DNA of 64,000 bases from Planctomycetota bacterium (GCA_003671275.1 QWPB01000184.1:1-64000), one strand, 5' to 3'; positions 1 to 9,108 are shown, counted from the first letter of the stretch. The notes: a model not told the origin generated them from the sequence alone. Program-made: numbers and translations.

Positions 1-15
1 CCCTGCGTGATCGCC

Positions 16-1089
16 ATGCGTCGGCTTGCGTTCTGCTGGCTGGCGGCCCTGTTCCTGTCGGGAATGTCCCCACAGCCCGCCGCCACGATCCCGCCACCGC
101 CCCCCGCTGCGGTCCGGCTGCCCCTGCAACGCTATGAGGCCGATTTTGTTGCGATGGGAATGAAGTACCACATTGCACTATTTGCCCCCAATGAGTCCAC
201 CGCCGTCGAGGCGATCAATGCCGTGATGGACCGCGTCCACGCCATGGACCGGACTTTCAGTGACTACAACACCGAAAGTGAACTTTCCCGGCTCTGTGAG
301 CATTGCCGACCGGGAATGCCGGTTCGTGTGTCCCCTGAACTGTTCGAGGTGCTGTCGCATGCGGGGACTCTCGCCGAACAAACCCACGGGGCCTTCGATG
401 TGACCATTGGCCCGGTCATCGAACTCTGGCGGACCGCACGACGACAAAAGCGATTACCCCCTCCTCCCGCGCTGCTCGCCGCCCGGAAAAAGGTGGGCTG
501 GTCCCAGCTGCGTCTTGATCCACTGAATCGCACCGTGGAGTTCACACAGCCGGGAGTGCAGATCGACTTGGGAGGAATTGCTGCGGGATATGCCCTCGAC
601 GAGGCTGCGGAATTGCTGAAAGTCCGCGGTCTGACCTGTGTCCTGATGGACGCCAGTGGAGATATCCGGGTCGGAGATCCCCCGCCGGGCCGACCGGGCT
701 GGAGAGTGACCGTCTCGGGGCTGGCGGGTACAACCGACGTCCCTGAGGCTCAGGAGCTGATCCTGAAGAACTGCTCCGTTACCACCAGCGGCGATGCCCG
801 GCAGTTCGTTGAAATCGAGGGCACCCGGTACTCGCATATCGTGGACCCCCGAACCGGACTGGGAATGCCCCGTCGCTCCAGTACCACAATCATTGCCCCC
901 ACGGGCTGGCAAGCGGACAGCTACGCCACCGCTGTCAACGTGATGGGCAGCTCAGCGGGTCTGCGCTGGCTGGAATCCCAGCCGGGCTGCCAGGGAGTGA
1001 TGTTCGAGATGACCGACGCGGGAATCAGTCGTCGGGCCACTGCTCACTTTCCCCAAACCCGTGTGCCCGAGACAGCTCCCCCCCCGTAA
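16..1089 (+). CDS. apbE: FAD:protein FMN transferase (ApbE family)
   Basis: Predicted to transfer FMN from FAD to a Thr side chain of exported flavoproteins, outside the cytoplasmic membrane. Visible ApbE hallmarks are the DASGD segment (residues about 212-216), the SHIVDPRTG metal/FAD motif (about 273-281) and the Asp of QADSYAT (about 301). The N-terminus has a hydrophobic stretch followed by a Pro-rich linker and looks like a signal peptide, with no lipobox Cys. ATG at 16 is preferred; an in-frame GTG at 7 is the alternative, and because the window starts here the 5' context cannot be judged. No FMN_bind, Nqr or Rnf target is encoded nearby, so the substrate protein is unknown. The next gene runs the same way after about 125 bases. 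Confidence 0.9.
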   Translation: MRRLAFCWLAALFLSGMSPQPAATIPPPPPAAVRLPLQRYEADFVAMGMKYHIALFAPNESTAVEAINAVMDRVHAMDRTFSDYNTESELSRLCEHCRPGMPVRVSPELFEVLSHAGTLAEQTHGAFDVTIGPVIELWRTARRQKRLPPPPALLAARKKVGWSQLRLDPLNRTVEFTQPGVQIDLGGIAAGYALDEAAELLKVRGLTCVLMDASGDIRVGDPPPGRPGWRVTVSGLAGTTDVPEAQELILKNCSVTTSGDARQFVEIEGTRYSHIVDPRTGLGMPRRSSTTIIAPTGWQADSYATAVNVMGSSAGLRWLESQPGCQGVMFEMTDAGISRRATAHFPQTRVPETAPPP

Positions 1090-1143
1090 GCGTTGCCGCC
1101 CAATCGCGGAGTTCTCCCTCACGATGGACACTGTGGCGTATGG

Positions 1144-1172
1144 CTGACCGATGGCTTGCTGCCGGTTATGCT
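1144..1172 (+). promoter_or_regulatory. Possible sigma70-type promoter of the PQQ-propeller gene
   Basis: CTGACC (1144-1149) and TATGCT (1167-1172) each match 4 of 6 bases of the -35 and -10 consensus with a 17-base spacer, about 43 bases before the ATG at 1215. Weak matches of this kind occur by chance, so this is tentative. Confidence 0.28.
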
Positions 1173-1214
1173 ACCCAGCGAACTGAACCGAACTGAATGG
1201 TGGGAGATCAACAG

Positions 1215-2465
1215 ATGCGTGCTCTTCTGATGGCAGTCTGTCTGGCATGGGGCACTCCGGGGATGGCGGGTGACTGGCCGTCGTGGCGAGGGCCCCATGG
1301 TAATGGGGTCGCAGACGGGGCCACCTACCCCCTCGAGTGGTCGAAAGAGAAGAATATCGCCTGGCAGCTGACAATGACCGGCTCCGCGGGATCTACGCCG
1401 GTGGTGCTCGGCGACCTGATCGTGTTGACCTGTAGCGAAGGCGGTAAAAACAGCGTCTGGGGCATCAGTTCCTCGGGTGAGATCCTATGGAAGACCACCG
1501 TGGGAGACGAAAAGCCCGGCAAGCACAAGAAGGGCAGTGGATGTAACCCCTCCCCGGTCTCGGATGGCGAGCGGGTCTTTGTGTACTTCAAGAGCGGGGA
1601 TTTCGCAGCCATCGATCGGCAGGGAAAAACCCTGTGGCACAAGAACCTGCAAACGGAGTACGGGCCAGACACTCTGTGGTGGGACCTGGGGACCAGCCCT
1701 GTCCTGACCCAGGAACATGTCGTAGTCACCGTGATGCAATCGGGCCCGTCCCCTTCGTACCTCGCAGCGTTTCACCGGGCTACAGGACAGGTCGCCTGGA
1801 AGGTCGACCGGGAACTCGGGGCTCCGGAAGAGGCCGCTCAAAGCTATTCGACTCCGGCGGTAACCACCTTCGAAGGACAGGAAACCCTGCTCACCATCGG
1901 GGCCGACTTTGCCACAGCTCACTCCGCCAAGGATGGGAAGGAGTTCTGGCGGGTCGGTTCGCTGAACGCCGAGCAGAACAAGTATTACCGCTCGATCGCC
2001 TCCGGTGTGGCCGACGCGGGCATCTATGTCGCCCCCTACGGTCGTGGCGAAATGCTGTATGGCATCAAGCTCGGGGGGACGGGCGATGTCACAAAATCAC
2101 ACGTTGTCTGGTCCCGAAAGGGCTTGTCAGCGGATGTTCCGACTCCCGTGGCTCTGAACGGTCGAGCCTATGTACTGACCGACAAGGGCAAGGTCGGCTG
2201 CCTGCAGGTGGGCACGGGGGAAATCGTCTGGGAGGGCGAGCTGGAGAAAAACCGTAACGCCTACAGTGCCAGCCCGATCCTGGCGGGCGGCCACCTCTAT
2301 CTGGTCCGCGAGGATGGAACGGCCTTTGTCCTCAAGTCCGGCGACACCTACGAACTGGTCTCGAAAAATGAACTGGGCGGGACCGTGATCGCCACCCCGG
2401 TCTTTGTGAATGGAAAAATCCTGCTGCGGACCTTCGAGACGCTGTACTGCATTGCGGCACAATAA
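1215..2465 (+). CDS. Exported PQQ-binding-like beta-propeller protein
   Basis: A 416-residue protein with a short signal peptide followed by the planctomycete-type DWPSWRGPHGNGVADG opening and then repeated propeller blades of the kind xVVWxxGLE / GxLYxLDxxTGxxxW (examples: GEILWKTTV, GKTLWHKNL, GQVAWKVDR, GEIVWEGEL). The family (BamB/PQQ-like) includes many periplasmic proteins of unknown ligand; the PQQ-dehydrogenase catalytic residues are not evident, so an enzyme function is not claimed. The start at 1215 is chosen over the in-frame ATG at 1197 because GGGAG sits about 7 bases before it and because it begins a proper signal peptide. It converges with the histidine kinase gene 22 bases downstream. 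Confidence 0.85.
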   Translation: MRALLMAVCLAWGTPGMAGDWPSWRGPHGNGVADGATYPLEWSKEKNIAWQLTMTGSAGSTPVVLGDLIVLTCSEGGKNSVWGISSSGEILWKTTVGDEKPGKHKKGSGCNPSPVSDGERVFVYFKSGDFAAIDRQGKTLWHKNLQTEYGPDTLWWDLGTSPVLTQEHVVVTVMQSGPSPSYLAAFHRATGQVAWKVDRELGAPEEAAQSYSTPAVTTFEGQETLLTIGADFATAHSAKDGKEFWRVGSLNAEQNKYYRSIASGVADAGIYVAPYGRGEMLYGIKLGGTGDVTKSHVVWSRKGLSADVPTPVALNGRAYVLTDKGKVGCLQVGTGEIVWEGELEKNRNAYSASPILAGGHLYLVREDGTAFVLKSGDTYELVSKNELGGTVIATPVFVNGKILLRTFETLYCIAAQ

Positions 2466-2487
2466 TCGCCCGACGAGCGGGGCGGTG

Positions 2488-3225
2488 TTATTGAGAGAGT
2501 GGGGATTTTGCCGAGGTCGTGATCGGCAGCTCTATCGTGAACCGCGTACCGTGCCCGACCTCGCTCTCGCAGGCGATTGTTCCGCCATGGGCTTCCACAA
2601 TCTTACGAACGGTCGGCAGTCCGAGCCCACTGCCGTTCGCCTTGGTCGAAAAGAACGGCTCAAACGCCTTCTTCCGCGCCCGTTCGTCCATCCCCTTACC
2701 TGTATCAATCACTGCCAGCCGGACATGGCCATCTGCGGTAGAGGTTTGAATCTCCAGCTGCCCACCATCGGGCATGGCCTGCTGTGAGTTCCGCACCAGA
2801 TTGGAAAGAACCTGCCGAAACAGGCCGGCATCAATTGCGACCAGTGGCAGATCGGCTGCCAGGTGGGGTGAGACATCGATCCCGCTGGCCGTGGCCTCCG
2901 GGCGGTAAAACTCCACGAACTCGGAGACCAACTGGTTCAGTGAGGTATCCGTCCGTTGCATCTCACCAGCGCGGGCAAACTGCAAAAACGCGTTGAGGAT
3001 CACTTCCATCCGCCCGCACTCGCGACGCATCGTTTCCAGCTTGCGTCGCATCCGTCCCAACTTAGGATCGCTGGCCTCTTCCAGGTCTTCAGCAAGGAGT
3101 TCCAGGTTCATCTGGATGGTCGACAGCGGATTCCGAACTTCATGCGCCAATCCCCCCGCCAGAGTGGCGATCTCGGCATTCAGTCGAAGTAGTCGGTCCC
3201 GTTCGCTCGCGTCGAGTTCGGACAC
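2488..3225 (-). CDS. NtrB-like sensor histidine kinase, no visible sensor domain
   Basis: Contains every box of a HisKA/HATPase kinase: H-box LAGGLAHEVRNPLST with the phospho-accepting His, N-box NLVRNSQQAMPDGG, G1 DTGKGM, F-box FEPFFSTK, and G2 GSGLGLPTVRKIVEAHGG. No transmembrane segment, PAS or HAMP domain remains upstream of the H-box, so this is a soluble kinase core. Start: the frame is open back to a TTG at 3348, but that codon lies inside the pnp terminator hairpin. GTG at 3225, preceded by GAGG with 5-base spacing, is therefore preferred (245 residues). No response regulator is adjacent, so the partner is unknown. It follows pnp and may be read at low level through the terminator. 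Confidence 0.8.
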   Translation of the reverse strand: MSELDASERDRLLRLNAEIATLAGGLAHEVRNPLSTIQMNLELLAEDLEEASDPKLGRMRRKLETMRRECGRMEVILNAFLQFARAGEMQRTDTSLNQLVSEFVEFYRPEATASGIDVSPHLAADLPLVAIDAGLFRQVLSNLVRNSQQAMPDGGQLEIQTSTADGHVRLAVIDTGKGMDERARKKAFEPFFSTKANGSGLGLPTVRKIVEAHGGTIACESEVGHGTRFTIELPITTSAKSPLSQ

Positions 3226-3327
3226 AGTGGCCTCAATCGAACTTGCTGCCCCCGGCGAGTGGGTCCAATTCCGTGGGAATGGTCCCGTTCTCGAATCCGC
3301 AAATCCGAGGCAGGAGAAGATGATGTA

Positions 3328-3360
3328 GAAAAAAGAAACGCCTCGCAAGGCGAGGCGTTT
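3328..3360 (-). terminator. Rho-independent terminator of rpsO-pnp
   Basis: On the minus strand AAACGCCTCGC-CTT-GCGAGGCGTTT forms a perfect 11-bp stem with a 3-base loop, followed by C and six T. It begins 27 bases past the pnp stop codon, a textbook intrinsic terminator. Confidence 0.92.
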
Positions 3361-3386
3361 CCGTCGTTCAACAATTCACCAGGGGA

Positions 3387-6029
3387 TTAGCGATCCCGGC
3401 TGCCGCGATCGTATCGATCGCCGCCGCGATCGCGGTCTCCACCGCGGTCACGATCACTGCCCCGATCGCTCGCCGGACGGTCGCTGCGGTCTCGGTCACC
3501 ACCGCGGTCGCGTTCGTAGCGATCACCGCGATCGGATGCCGGTCGCTCGGTACGTTCGCCGCGATCCCGTTCGGGAGCCGGACGATCCCGGTCGTATCCC
3601 CGATCACGATCCCCACGGTCTGCCACCGGACGATCACCGCCCCGATCGCTCGCCGGAGCCCGTTCGCTGCGAGTACGTTCCGGAGCTGGCCCCCGATCAC
3701 GATCTCCGCCGCCCCGCGGACCACGGTCATCGCGACCGCGATCTTCCCGAGAACCACGATCATCGCGGTCTTCCCGGCGCGGAGGTCGGTCCCCCCCACG
3801 ATCTTCACGATCTTCGCGGGCCGGGCGTTCACTGCGTTCGCCTCGGTCTTCACGCGGCGGACGCTCCGACCGCTCGGGACGTTCTGCGCGTTCCGGACGA
3901 TCGCCCCCTTCGGCAGCGGGAGCTTCCGTCGGTCCGCCATTACGTTCGATCAGCACAGCTTTGTGCGACAGCTTAACGCGGTTCTGGTCATCCACGGCGA
4001 TGACCTTCACTTCGAGCCGGTCACCGACCTTGCAGATGTCGCCCACGGACTTCACGAACCCTTCGGCGAGTTCGCTGATGTGGCACAGACCATCCTTACC
4101 CGGAGCGATTTCCACAAAGGCACCGAAGTCCTTGATGGAGCTGACGGTTCCGTTGTAGACCCGGCCCACCTTGATCTCTTCAGCAATGGCTTCCACGCGA
4201 GCCAGGGCATCCTCACAACCGATCTTATTCGTCCCGGAGATGAGCACCTTGCCATCGTCCGTCACGTCGATCTGTGACTTGGTCTGTTCCTGGATCGCAC
4301 GGATGTTTTTCCCGCCAGGTCCGATCAGCAGGCCAATCTTCTCCGGATCGATCTTCGTCTGAAGAATCCGCGGCGCGTGATCCGAGATTTCCGCACGGGG
4401 ACGGCGGATCGCACTCAACATCATGCGAAGCAGTTCCAGGCGAGCATCGCGGGCAGCTTCCAGCGTGCCGCGAATGATCTCTTCGTTGATGCCGTCGATC
4501 TTGAGGTCAAGCTGGATTCCGGTGATCCCCTTCTGAGAACCGGCCACCTTGAAGTCCATATCCCCGAAGTGATCTTCATCACCCATGATGTCGGTCAGCA
4601 GCACGTACCTGCTGCCTTCCTTCACCAGGCCGATCGAGATTCCGGCCACGGGCTGCTGAATCGGCACCCCGGCATCCATCAGGCTCAGCGTACCACCGCA
4701 CACCGAGGCCATGGAACTGGAGCCGTTGGACTCGGTGATATCCGAGATCAGGCGGATCGTGTACGGAAACACTTCCGACTTCGGCAGAACCCACTGCAAG
4801 GACCGCTCAGCAAGCGCCCCATGTCCGATTTCCCGGCGACCGGGTCCACGGATCGGCTTCACTTCACCGACTGAGTAGGACGGGAAGTTGTAGTCCAGCA
4901 TGAACGGCTTGGCGAATTCACCAAACAAGCCATCCGCCTTCTGCTGATCCCGAACGGTTCCAAGAACCAGCGTACAGACCGACTGGGTTTCCCCACGGGT
5001 GAACACCGCGGAGCCGTGAACGCGTGGCAACACACCGACCTGGCAATCCACAGATCGCAGCGTGGTCAGTGACCGGCCATCCAGCCGCTTGCCCGCCAGA
5101 GTCAGATCACGGCAGGCCTGATGGTCGACCGCCGAAACGGCGTCCTTCAGCTGCTGAAGAGTCCGGCCATCCGCCAGCTCGGTCGCTCCGTTCGGGAAGT
5201 ACTTGTCGACGAGGCCCTGCTTCACAACACCGGCCGCTGCGGAACGCTCCTTCTTTTTCGGGTTGGAGCGAGCCTTGCAGAGCTGGTCGTAAGCTTCGGA
5301 CTTCACCGAATCGAGGAATGGGTTCTTGGCCGGAGCCTTGAACGGCACCTTCTCCTTGCCACCCTTTTCGACCAGTTCGTCCTGCAGATCGCAGATTTCG
5401 ATGATGGCCTTATGGCCGAACATCAGCGCATCCGTCATCAGATCTTCGGGCAGCTGATCGGCAAAGCCTTCGATCATCAGGATCGAGTCCTTGCTGCCGG
5501 CGACAATCAGGTCGAGCCGCGAGACGGCCACCTGCTGCACGGTCGGGAACAGCACGAACTCATCGTTGATCAGACCGACACGAACACCAGCGATCGGGCC
5601 ACTGAACGGCAGTGGCGAGACCGACAGGGCGGCACTGGCACCGGTGATCGACCAGACATCGGGATCATTCTCGCCATCACAGGACAGCACATTGGCCATG
5701 ACCTGCACGTCTTCGATGTACCCTTCCGGGAACAGCGGACGAATCGGTCGGTCGGTCAGACGCGAGGTCAAAACCTCCTTCATCGTCGGACGGCCTTCCC
5801 GCTTCAGGAACCCACCGGGGAACCGACCGGCTGCGGCGAGCCGCTCCCGGTAGTCACAGGTCAGCGGGAAGAAGTCGGTGCCCGGCCGCGATGGGCCGTT
5901 CTGTGCAGCAACAAAAACAGCCGTCTCGCCATATTGAACGAGGACGGCTCCAGCAGCTTGTTTGGCCCATTCACCTGTCGTAATTGTCAGCGTACGACCC
6001 GCAATTTCACGTTGAACAGAGACCTTCAC
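3387..6029 (-). CDS. pnp: Polyribonucleotide nucleotidyltransferase with Arg/Asp/Gly-rich tail
   Basis: Phosphorolytic 3'-5' exoribonuclease. Two RNase PH domains are followed by a KH domain ([16 protein letters not shown]) and an S1 domain ([20 protein letters not shown]...GLCHISEL), the standard PNPase order. Residues about 700-880 are an extra 181-residue low-complexity tail dominated by R, D, G, E and P with repeated units such as GDRDRGG and [10 protein letters not shown]; most bacterial PNPases end shortly after S1. GTG at 6029 (protein begins [11 protein letters not shown]) is preferred over an open TTG at 6059 because AAGGG precedes it and the homologous start falls here. Downstream of rpsO, the usual rpsO-pnp order. 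The tail is probably disordered and may bind RNA or RNase E/helicase partners; that part is inference. Confidence 0.96.
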   Translation of the reverse strand: MKVSVQREIAGRTLTITTGEWAKQAAGAVLVQYGETAVFVAAQNGPSRPGTDFFPLTCDYRERLAAAGRFPGGFLKREGRPTMKEVLTSRLTDRPIRPLFPEGYIEDVQVMANVLSCDGENDPDVWSITGASAALSVSPLPFSGPIAGVRVGLINDEFVLFPTVQQVAVSRLDLIVAGSKDSILMIEGFADQLPEDLMTDALMFGHKAIIEICDLQDELVEKGGKEKVPFKAPAKNPFLDSVKSEAYDQLCKARSNPKKKERSAAAGVVKQGLVDKYFPNGATELADGRTLQQLKDAVSAVDHQACRDLTLAGKRLDGRSLTTLRSVDCQVGVLPRVHGSAVFTRGETQSVCTLVLGTVRDQQKADGLFGEFAKPFMLDYNFPSYSVGEVKPIRGPGRREIGHGALAERSLQWVLPKSEVFPYTIRLISDITESNGSSSMASVCGGTLSLMDAGVPIQQPVAGISIGLVKEGSRYVLLTDIMGDEDHFGDMDFKVAGSQKGITGIQLDLKIDGINEEIIRGTLEAARDARLELLRMMLSAIRRPRAEISDHAPRILQTKIDPEKIGLLIGPGGKNIRAIQEQTKSQIDVTDDGKVLISGTNKIGCEDALARVEAIAEEIKVGRVYNGTVSSIKDFGAFVEIAPGKDGLCHISELAEGFVKSVGDICKVGDRLEVKVIAVDDQNRVKLSHKAVLIERNGGPTEAPAAEGGDRPERAERPERSERPPREDRGERSERPAREDREDRGGDRPPRREDRDDRGSREDRGRDDRGPRGGGDRDRGPAPERTRSERAPASDRGGDRPVADRGDRDRGYDRDRPAPERDRGERTERPASDRGDRYERDRGGDRDRSDRPASDRGSDRDRGGDRDRGGDRYDRGSRDR

Positions 6030-6349
6030 GGGGGAGAACCCTTTGTAACAGCGACGCAAAAACGACTTTCAAACGCACTGCCGAACGACACCAGCACCAA
6101 CTCAATTCACGACAGACGGGTGTTAAAGCCGAACAAAGCCACCCTGCGCGGTTCTTCGCCCCATAAAGACAGCGCCTCTTCTGGCGGAAACCAATTCCCC
6201 GCCCGCGCTCATCTCCATCGCCAGAAACCGCAAACCGCTCCTTCGAACACTTGTCCGTTCGAGGAATTACATTCACGCGATTAAGACTCCCCAGAGGGCA
6301 GCACTCGCTACCCCGGAGCCTTCCACGCACACAATTCCCTCTACGGAAA
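6030..6349 (-). other. rpsO-pnp intergenic leader with stem-loops
   Basis: 320 bases without a credible gene. Apart from the hairpin at 6287-6318, a weaker inverted repeat lies at 6241-6264 (CTTCGAAC / GTTCGAGG around an 8-base loop; a mismatch interrupts it on the minus strand). In Escherichia coli the equivalent spacer holds an attenuator and the RNase III site through which PNPase represses its own synthesis; a similar role here is inference. Confidence 0.5.
6287..6318 (-). terminator. Stem-loop after rpsO, possible attenuator or processing site
   Basis: Minus strand: CTCC, then GGGTAGC-GAGT-GCTGCCC (7 bp with one G-U), then an internal loop and GGAG, followed by TCTTAAT. It begins 32 bases past the rpsO stop. 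The U tract is poor, so partial termination or RNase cleavage is more likely than full termination. Confidence 0.5.
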
Positions 6350-6619
6350 CTACTTACGCAGCGACAAGCGACCGATCAGCTCCACATAGCTGGCCGGGTT
6401 CTTTGACCGCAGGTATTCCAGCAGGCTGCGACGCTTGCTGACCATCTGCAACAGCCCGCGACGGGCGGCATGGTCTTTCACCTGACGCTTCAGATGCAAA
6501 GTCAATTCGTTGATTCGTGAGGTCAGCACCGCAACCTGGACTTCGGGGGATCCCGTATCCTTCTCGTCGCGACGGTATTCCTGAATCAGCTGGGACTTAC
6601 GCTCTGGGGTAATGGACAT
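6350..6619 (-). CDS. rpsO: 30S ribosomal protein S15
   Basis: An 89-residue protein of exactly the usual S15 length. Recognisable features are the opening [33 protein letters not shown], the [16 protein letters not shown] central helix that contacts 16S rRNA, and the end [23 protein letters not shown]. It binds 16S rRNA early in small-subunit assembly. First gene of rpsO-pnp, with a plausible promoter about 80 bases upstream. In several bacteria S15 represses its own translation; no conserved leader structure could be assigned by eye here. Confidence 0.98.
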   Translation of the reverse strand: MSITPERKSQLIQEYRRDEKDTGSPEVQVAVLTSRINELTLHLKRQVKDHAARRGLLQMVSKRRSLLEYLRSKNPASYVELIGRLSLRK

Positions 6620-6677
6620 GATCGAGATTCCTCTCCGACCCCGCAGCAGTTTGCCGCCGGGACTGGACCTTGGGTAT

Positions 6678-6690
6678 TCACACTGTGTGA
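6678..6690. promoter_or_regulatory. Palindrome TCACACTGTGTGA in the rpsO 5' region
   Basis: A perfect 6+1+6 palindrome 8 bases past the putative -10 of the rpsO promoter, where a repressor operator or initial-transcript hairpin would lie. No regulator is assigned. Confidence 0.35.
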
Positions 6691-6697
6691 GGTCGGT

Positions 6698-6725
6698 ATC
6701 TTATCCGCCACGAGGCAAGTTGCAA
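6698..6725 (-). promoter_or_regulatory. Putative sigma70-type promoter of rpsO-pnp
   Basis: Minus strand TTGCAA (6725-6720) and TAAGAT (6703-6698) are separated by 16 bases; each matches the consensus at 4 of 6 positions. It lies in the gap between the STAS gene and rpsO and gives a leader of about 70 bases. Confidence 0.4.
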
Positions 6726-6744
6726 CGGATCGAGTGTACGGGTG

Positions 6745-7119
6745 CTACGACGCACACAACGCCAACGATTCATCCAGCGTGTGACGCACTTTGAAATAGT
6801 TCAGCAGCCGGGCCGTATCCAATATCGTTTGAACGTCCTTCGTCGGCTCCGACAGCACCAACAACGATTCCGATCGAATCATCTTGCGATGCAGCGTGAT
6901 CAGCCGACCAATCGCCGAACTAGTCATGTAACGAACCTGATTCAGCCGAATCACCAGACGCTTGATCTCGTATTTCTCAATCAGCAGCTGAAAGTCCTGA
7001 GCGAACTGTTCCAGATTATCGTCGTCGGTCAACTGCTCGCGATTCAGCACGACCACGTAGATCCCGGAGGCTTGTTCGACTGAAAAGAAAGTCGACGGAA
7101 AAGCGACCGGTTCGAACAT
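6745..7119 (-). CDS. STAS-domain protein (anti-sigma antagonist type)
   Basis: About 124 residues spanning one STAS domain. The core strand-helix pattern is visible: YVVVLNREQLTDDDNLEQFAQDF, then RLVIRLNQVRYMTSSAIGRLITLHRKM, then ESLLVLSEPTKDVQTILDTARLL. The segment MTSSAIGRL corresponds to the DSSGLG loop of SpoIIAA/RsbV proteins; the Ser normally phosphorylated is kept but the preceding Asp is Thr. Family members regulate sigma factors or signalling complexes by partner switching. The ATG at 7119 overlaps the mtaB stop (TGATG) with GAGGG 8 bases before it, suggesting translational coupling; a GTG at 7122 is also possible. No kinase or sigma factor partner is adjacent. Confidence 0.82.
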   Translation of the reverse strand: MFEPVAFPSTFFSVEQASGIYVVVLNREQLTDDDNLEQFAQDFQLLIEKYEIKRLVIRLNQVRYMTSSAIGRLITLHRKMIRSESLLVLSEPTKDVQTILDTARLLNYFKVRHTLDESLALCAS

Positions 7120-8390
7120 CACTCAGCCCTCAGATAACCCTCACACACTTCTGCCCCGCGACAGGCAATCATCGCCCCTACATCGGACTTCTGCCCCGGC
7201 AGTTGTACCGGAATGTAGTGACGATCGGTCCCATGGACCCAGCCTGGGCGGGCATGGACCACCCCTTCGACGAGAAGTTCCAGCGGGCGACCCACGAAGC
7301 GGGAATAGTAGTCGCTCGCCAGACCCTGTTCCACACCAGCCAGTCGCTGACACCGAGCCTTACGAATTTCGGGCGAAACCTGATCCGGATATTCGGCGGC
7401 GGGCGTCCCCCGCCGGGGACTGTACGGGAAGATGTGCATCTTCATGAACTGCGCCCGGCGGCAGGTCGCAATCGTCTCCTCAAACTCCGCATCGGTCTCT
7501 CCCGGAAACCCCACGATCAGGTCAGTCGTAAAGGCCACATCCGGCATGATCGCCCGGATACGGTCCAGTTTGTCCAGGAACTTTTCGGTGCGATACCGTC
7601 GCCGCATCCGAGCCAAAACCGAGTCGGAACCGCTCTGCAAGGCCGGATGAAACTGCGGGCACAGATGCTCGCAATCGGCGGCAGCCTTAAAGAACTCCTC
7701 GTCGACTTCGTTGGCCTCGATACTGGAGAGCCGCATTCGCCAGTCACCGGGGATCTGGTCGAGCTGTCGAAACAAATGCCACAACCGAAAGGGAGCCTGG
7801 CCCGACTTACCGCGCGTGGTGTCGACGCCATAATGCCCGACGTGAATCCCGGTGAGGATGATCTCCTTGTGCCCGTGATCGACCAGTCGGCGGACCTCGG
7901 CCTCGATGGAGGCCGGGGAGCGGCTGGCCAGGCCGGGACGCACCTTGGGGATGATGCAGTAGCTGCATCGCAGGATGCAGCCGTCCTGCACCTTGACATA
8001 GGCTCGCTTACGCCCCTCGAAGAAGCTGATCCCGTCCGGGATGTCGTGGACCCCTTGACGGGACAGAACATCCGGAAGTTCTCGCTTGTCAGTGACGACC
8101 TCAAATACCCCCGGCAGCTCACCGACTGCCATCGGATCGCGGGTCGCATAACACCCCATGACGATCGTCCGCGTTCCGGGGTTGTCGCGGGCCAGGGCGC
8201 GAATGATCTTGCGGGATTTGTAGTCCCCCTCACCCGTCACCGTGCAGGTATTCACCACGCACAGGTCCGCATTGTCCCCCTCACCCGCCTCGCGAAAGCC
8301 CCCGGCAACGAGAGCCTCCTTGACGAGTTGCGTCTCGTATTGGTTGACCTTACAGCCGAGGGTCACAAGGCGAACAGTGCGGGTGGACAT
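7119..8390 (-). CDS. mtaB: tRNA t6A37 methylthiotransferase MtaB
   Basis: Radical-SAM enzyme that adds a methylthio group to t6A37 of tRNAs reading ANN codons. The N-terminal UPF0004 domain supplies cluster cysteines C13, C49 (VVNTCTVT) and C80 (VMGCYA); the radical-SAM motif CILRCSYC gives C138, C142 and C145. The TRAM-like C-terminus ends near ELLVEGVVHARPGW. The signature LGCKVNQYETQ is typical of MtaB rather than MiaB or RimO. Start: ATG at 8390 gives the canonical MSTRTVRLVTLGCKVN; a GTG at 8417 in the same frame would overlap the HNH gene end. It lies directly downstream of the ATPase-HNH pair and overlaps the STAS gene. Confidence 0.93.
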   Translation of the reverse strand: MSTRTVRLVTLGCKVNQYETQLVKEALVAGGFREAGEGDNADLCVVNTCTVTGEGDYKSRKIIRALARDNPGTRTIVMGCYATRDPMAVGELPGVFEVVTDKRELPDVLSRQGVHDIPDGISFFEGRKRAYVKVQDGCILRCSYCIIPKVRPGLASRSPASIEAEVRRLVDHGHKEIILTGIHVGHYGVDTTRGKSGQAPFRLWHLFRQLDQIPGDWRMRLSSIEANEVDEEFFKAAADCEHLCPQFHPALQSGSDSVLARMRRRYRTEKFLDKLDRIRAIMPDVAFTTDLIVGFPGETDAEFEETIATCRRAQFMKMHIFPYSPRRGTPAAEYPDQVSPEIRKARCQRLAGVEQGLASDYYSRFVGRPLELLVEGVVHARPGWVHGTDRHYIPVQLPGQKSDVGAMIACRGAEVCEGYLRAE

Positions 8391-8409
8391 GGCGGATAAT
8401 CGCGAAATC

Positions 8410-9108
8410 TCAGACACATGGGAACATGGCAGATGCGACGGTTGAGTCCTCTGGGCGAAGTCGCCCTTGCCTCAGTAACTCCCTGGCAACAAACGGTGAC
8501 TGTTTCACCAATTCCTGCCAACTCCAATCACCGCTTACGTAGCTATCAATGTCATCCTCTCGTTGAGTCAAGTGGTGTTCGTCGTTCAGGTTAAGGCGAA
8601 GAATCGTGGCTTTCACTCGCTTTGTCATGTCCTGATTCAGCTCTGGGTTCGCACAAACAGCAAACCCAAAGTCTGCTAATTGAAACCAGCCGTTTTCGAT
8701 TTCAAAGGGATCGAGGATATCCTCAAAATTATTCTTTCGAGCATTCATGCGGGAACTGGCTAAGCGGTAGTTGGACCATTCGTAGACTTGATCCCAACGG
8801 CGTGACTTGGGGGCCATGTGGTCGACCGAAGCCGCACCGGTCACGCGGTGAATTCGAAAACAGGAGTAGGCACAAATGCGATTGTAAGCTATCAGCATGT
8901 CATCAATCGCTTCTCGCCAGTAGTCCTTGAATTCATCGGCTGGGATCTTGTCTCGAGCGTCGACCCCCGCAAGCTTCTTAAACGGTTTTCCCTTTTTTCG
9001 AGACCGAATCGGCTTCTCGCCGATTTTCTCGGCAATCAATCGAAGCCCGGGTTGTCGGACCGTTGAATCAAAGTCAGCAGGTTCTGGCGCGGGGCTCACC
9101 GGGATCAT
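8410..9108 (-). CDS. HNH endonuclease, PtuB-like, paired with the ATPase
   Basis: 232 residues. The nuclease core is SVDHMAPKSRRW (D96-H97), then YEWSNYRLA (N113), then RMNARKNN (N122, K125): a His-Asn-Asn HNH arrangement with the VDHxxPKS...YEWxNY pattern of the HNH family found with Septu ATPases and some retrons. Cys79 and Cys83 precede it but no full zinc knuckle is obvious. The start ATG overlaps the ATPase stop by four bases (ATGA), the usual mark of a co-translated pair. Base composition is low: the 60-base lines beginning at 8581 and 8641 contain 29 and 28 G+C, against 40 in the sampled mtaB line at 7921. Likely the effector of an anti-phage system; substrate not predictable. Confidence 0.78.
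   Translation of the reverse strand: MIPVSPAPEPADFDSTVRQPGLRLIAEKIGEKPIRSRKKGKPFKKLAGVDARDKIPADEFKDYWREAIDDMLIAYNRICAYSCFRIHRVTGAASVDHMAPKSRRWDQVYEWSNYRLASSRMNARKNNFEDILDPFEIENGWFQLADFGFAVCANPELNQDMTKRVKATILRLNLNDEHHLTQREDDIDSYVSGDWSWQELVKQSPFVARELLRQGRLRPEDSTVASAMFPCV

Noticed and set aside
3368-3940. 190-codon alternate frame within the pnp tail
   Set aside because: Arises from the repetitive tail DNA; Ala/Val/Ile-rich translation has no signal or family feature.
5121-6284. 387-codon plus-strand frame over pnp
   Set aside because: Antisense to conserved RNase PH domains.
8453-8466. GGGCGAAGTCGCCC hairpin
   Set aside because: Within the coding end of the HNH gene and without a U tract; taken as coding sequence coincidence.
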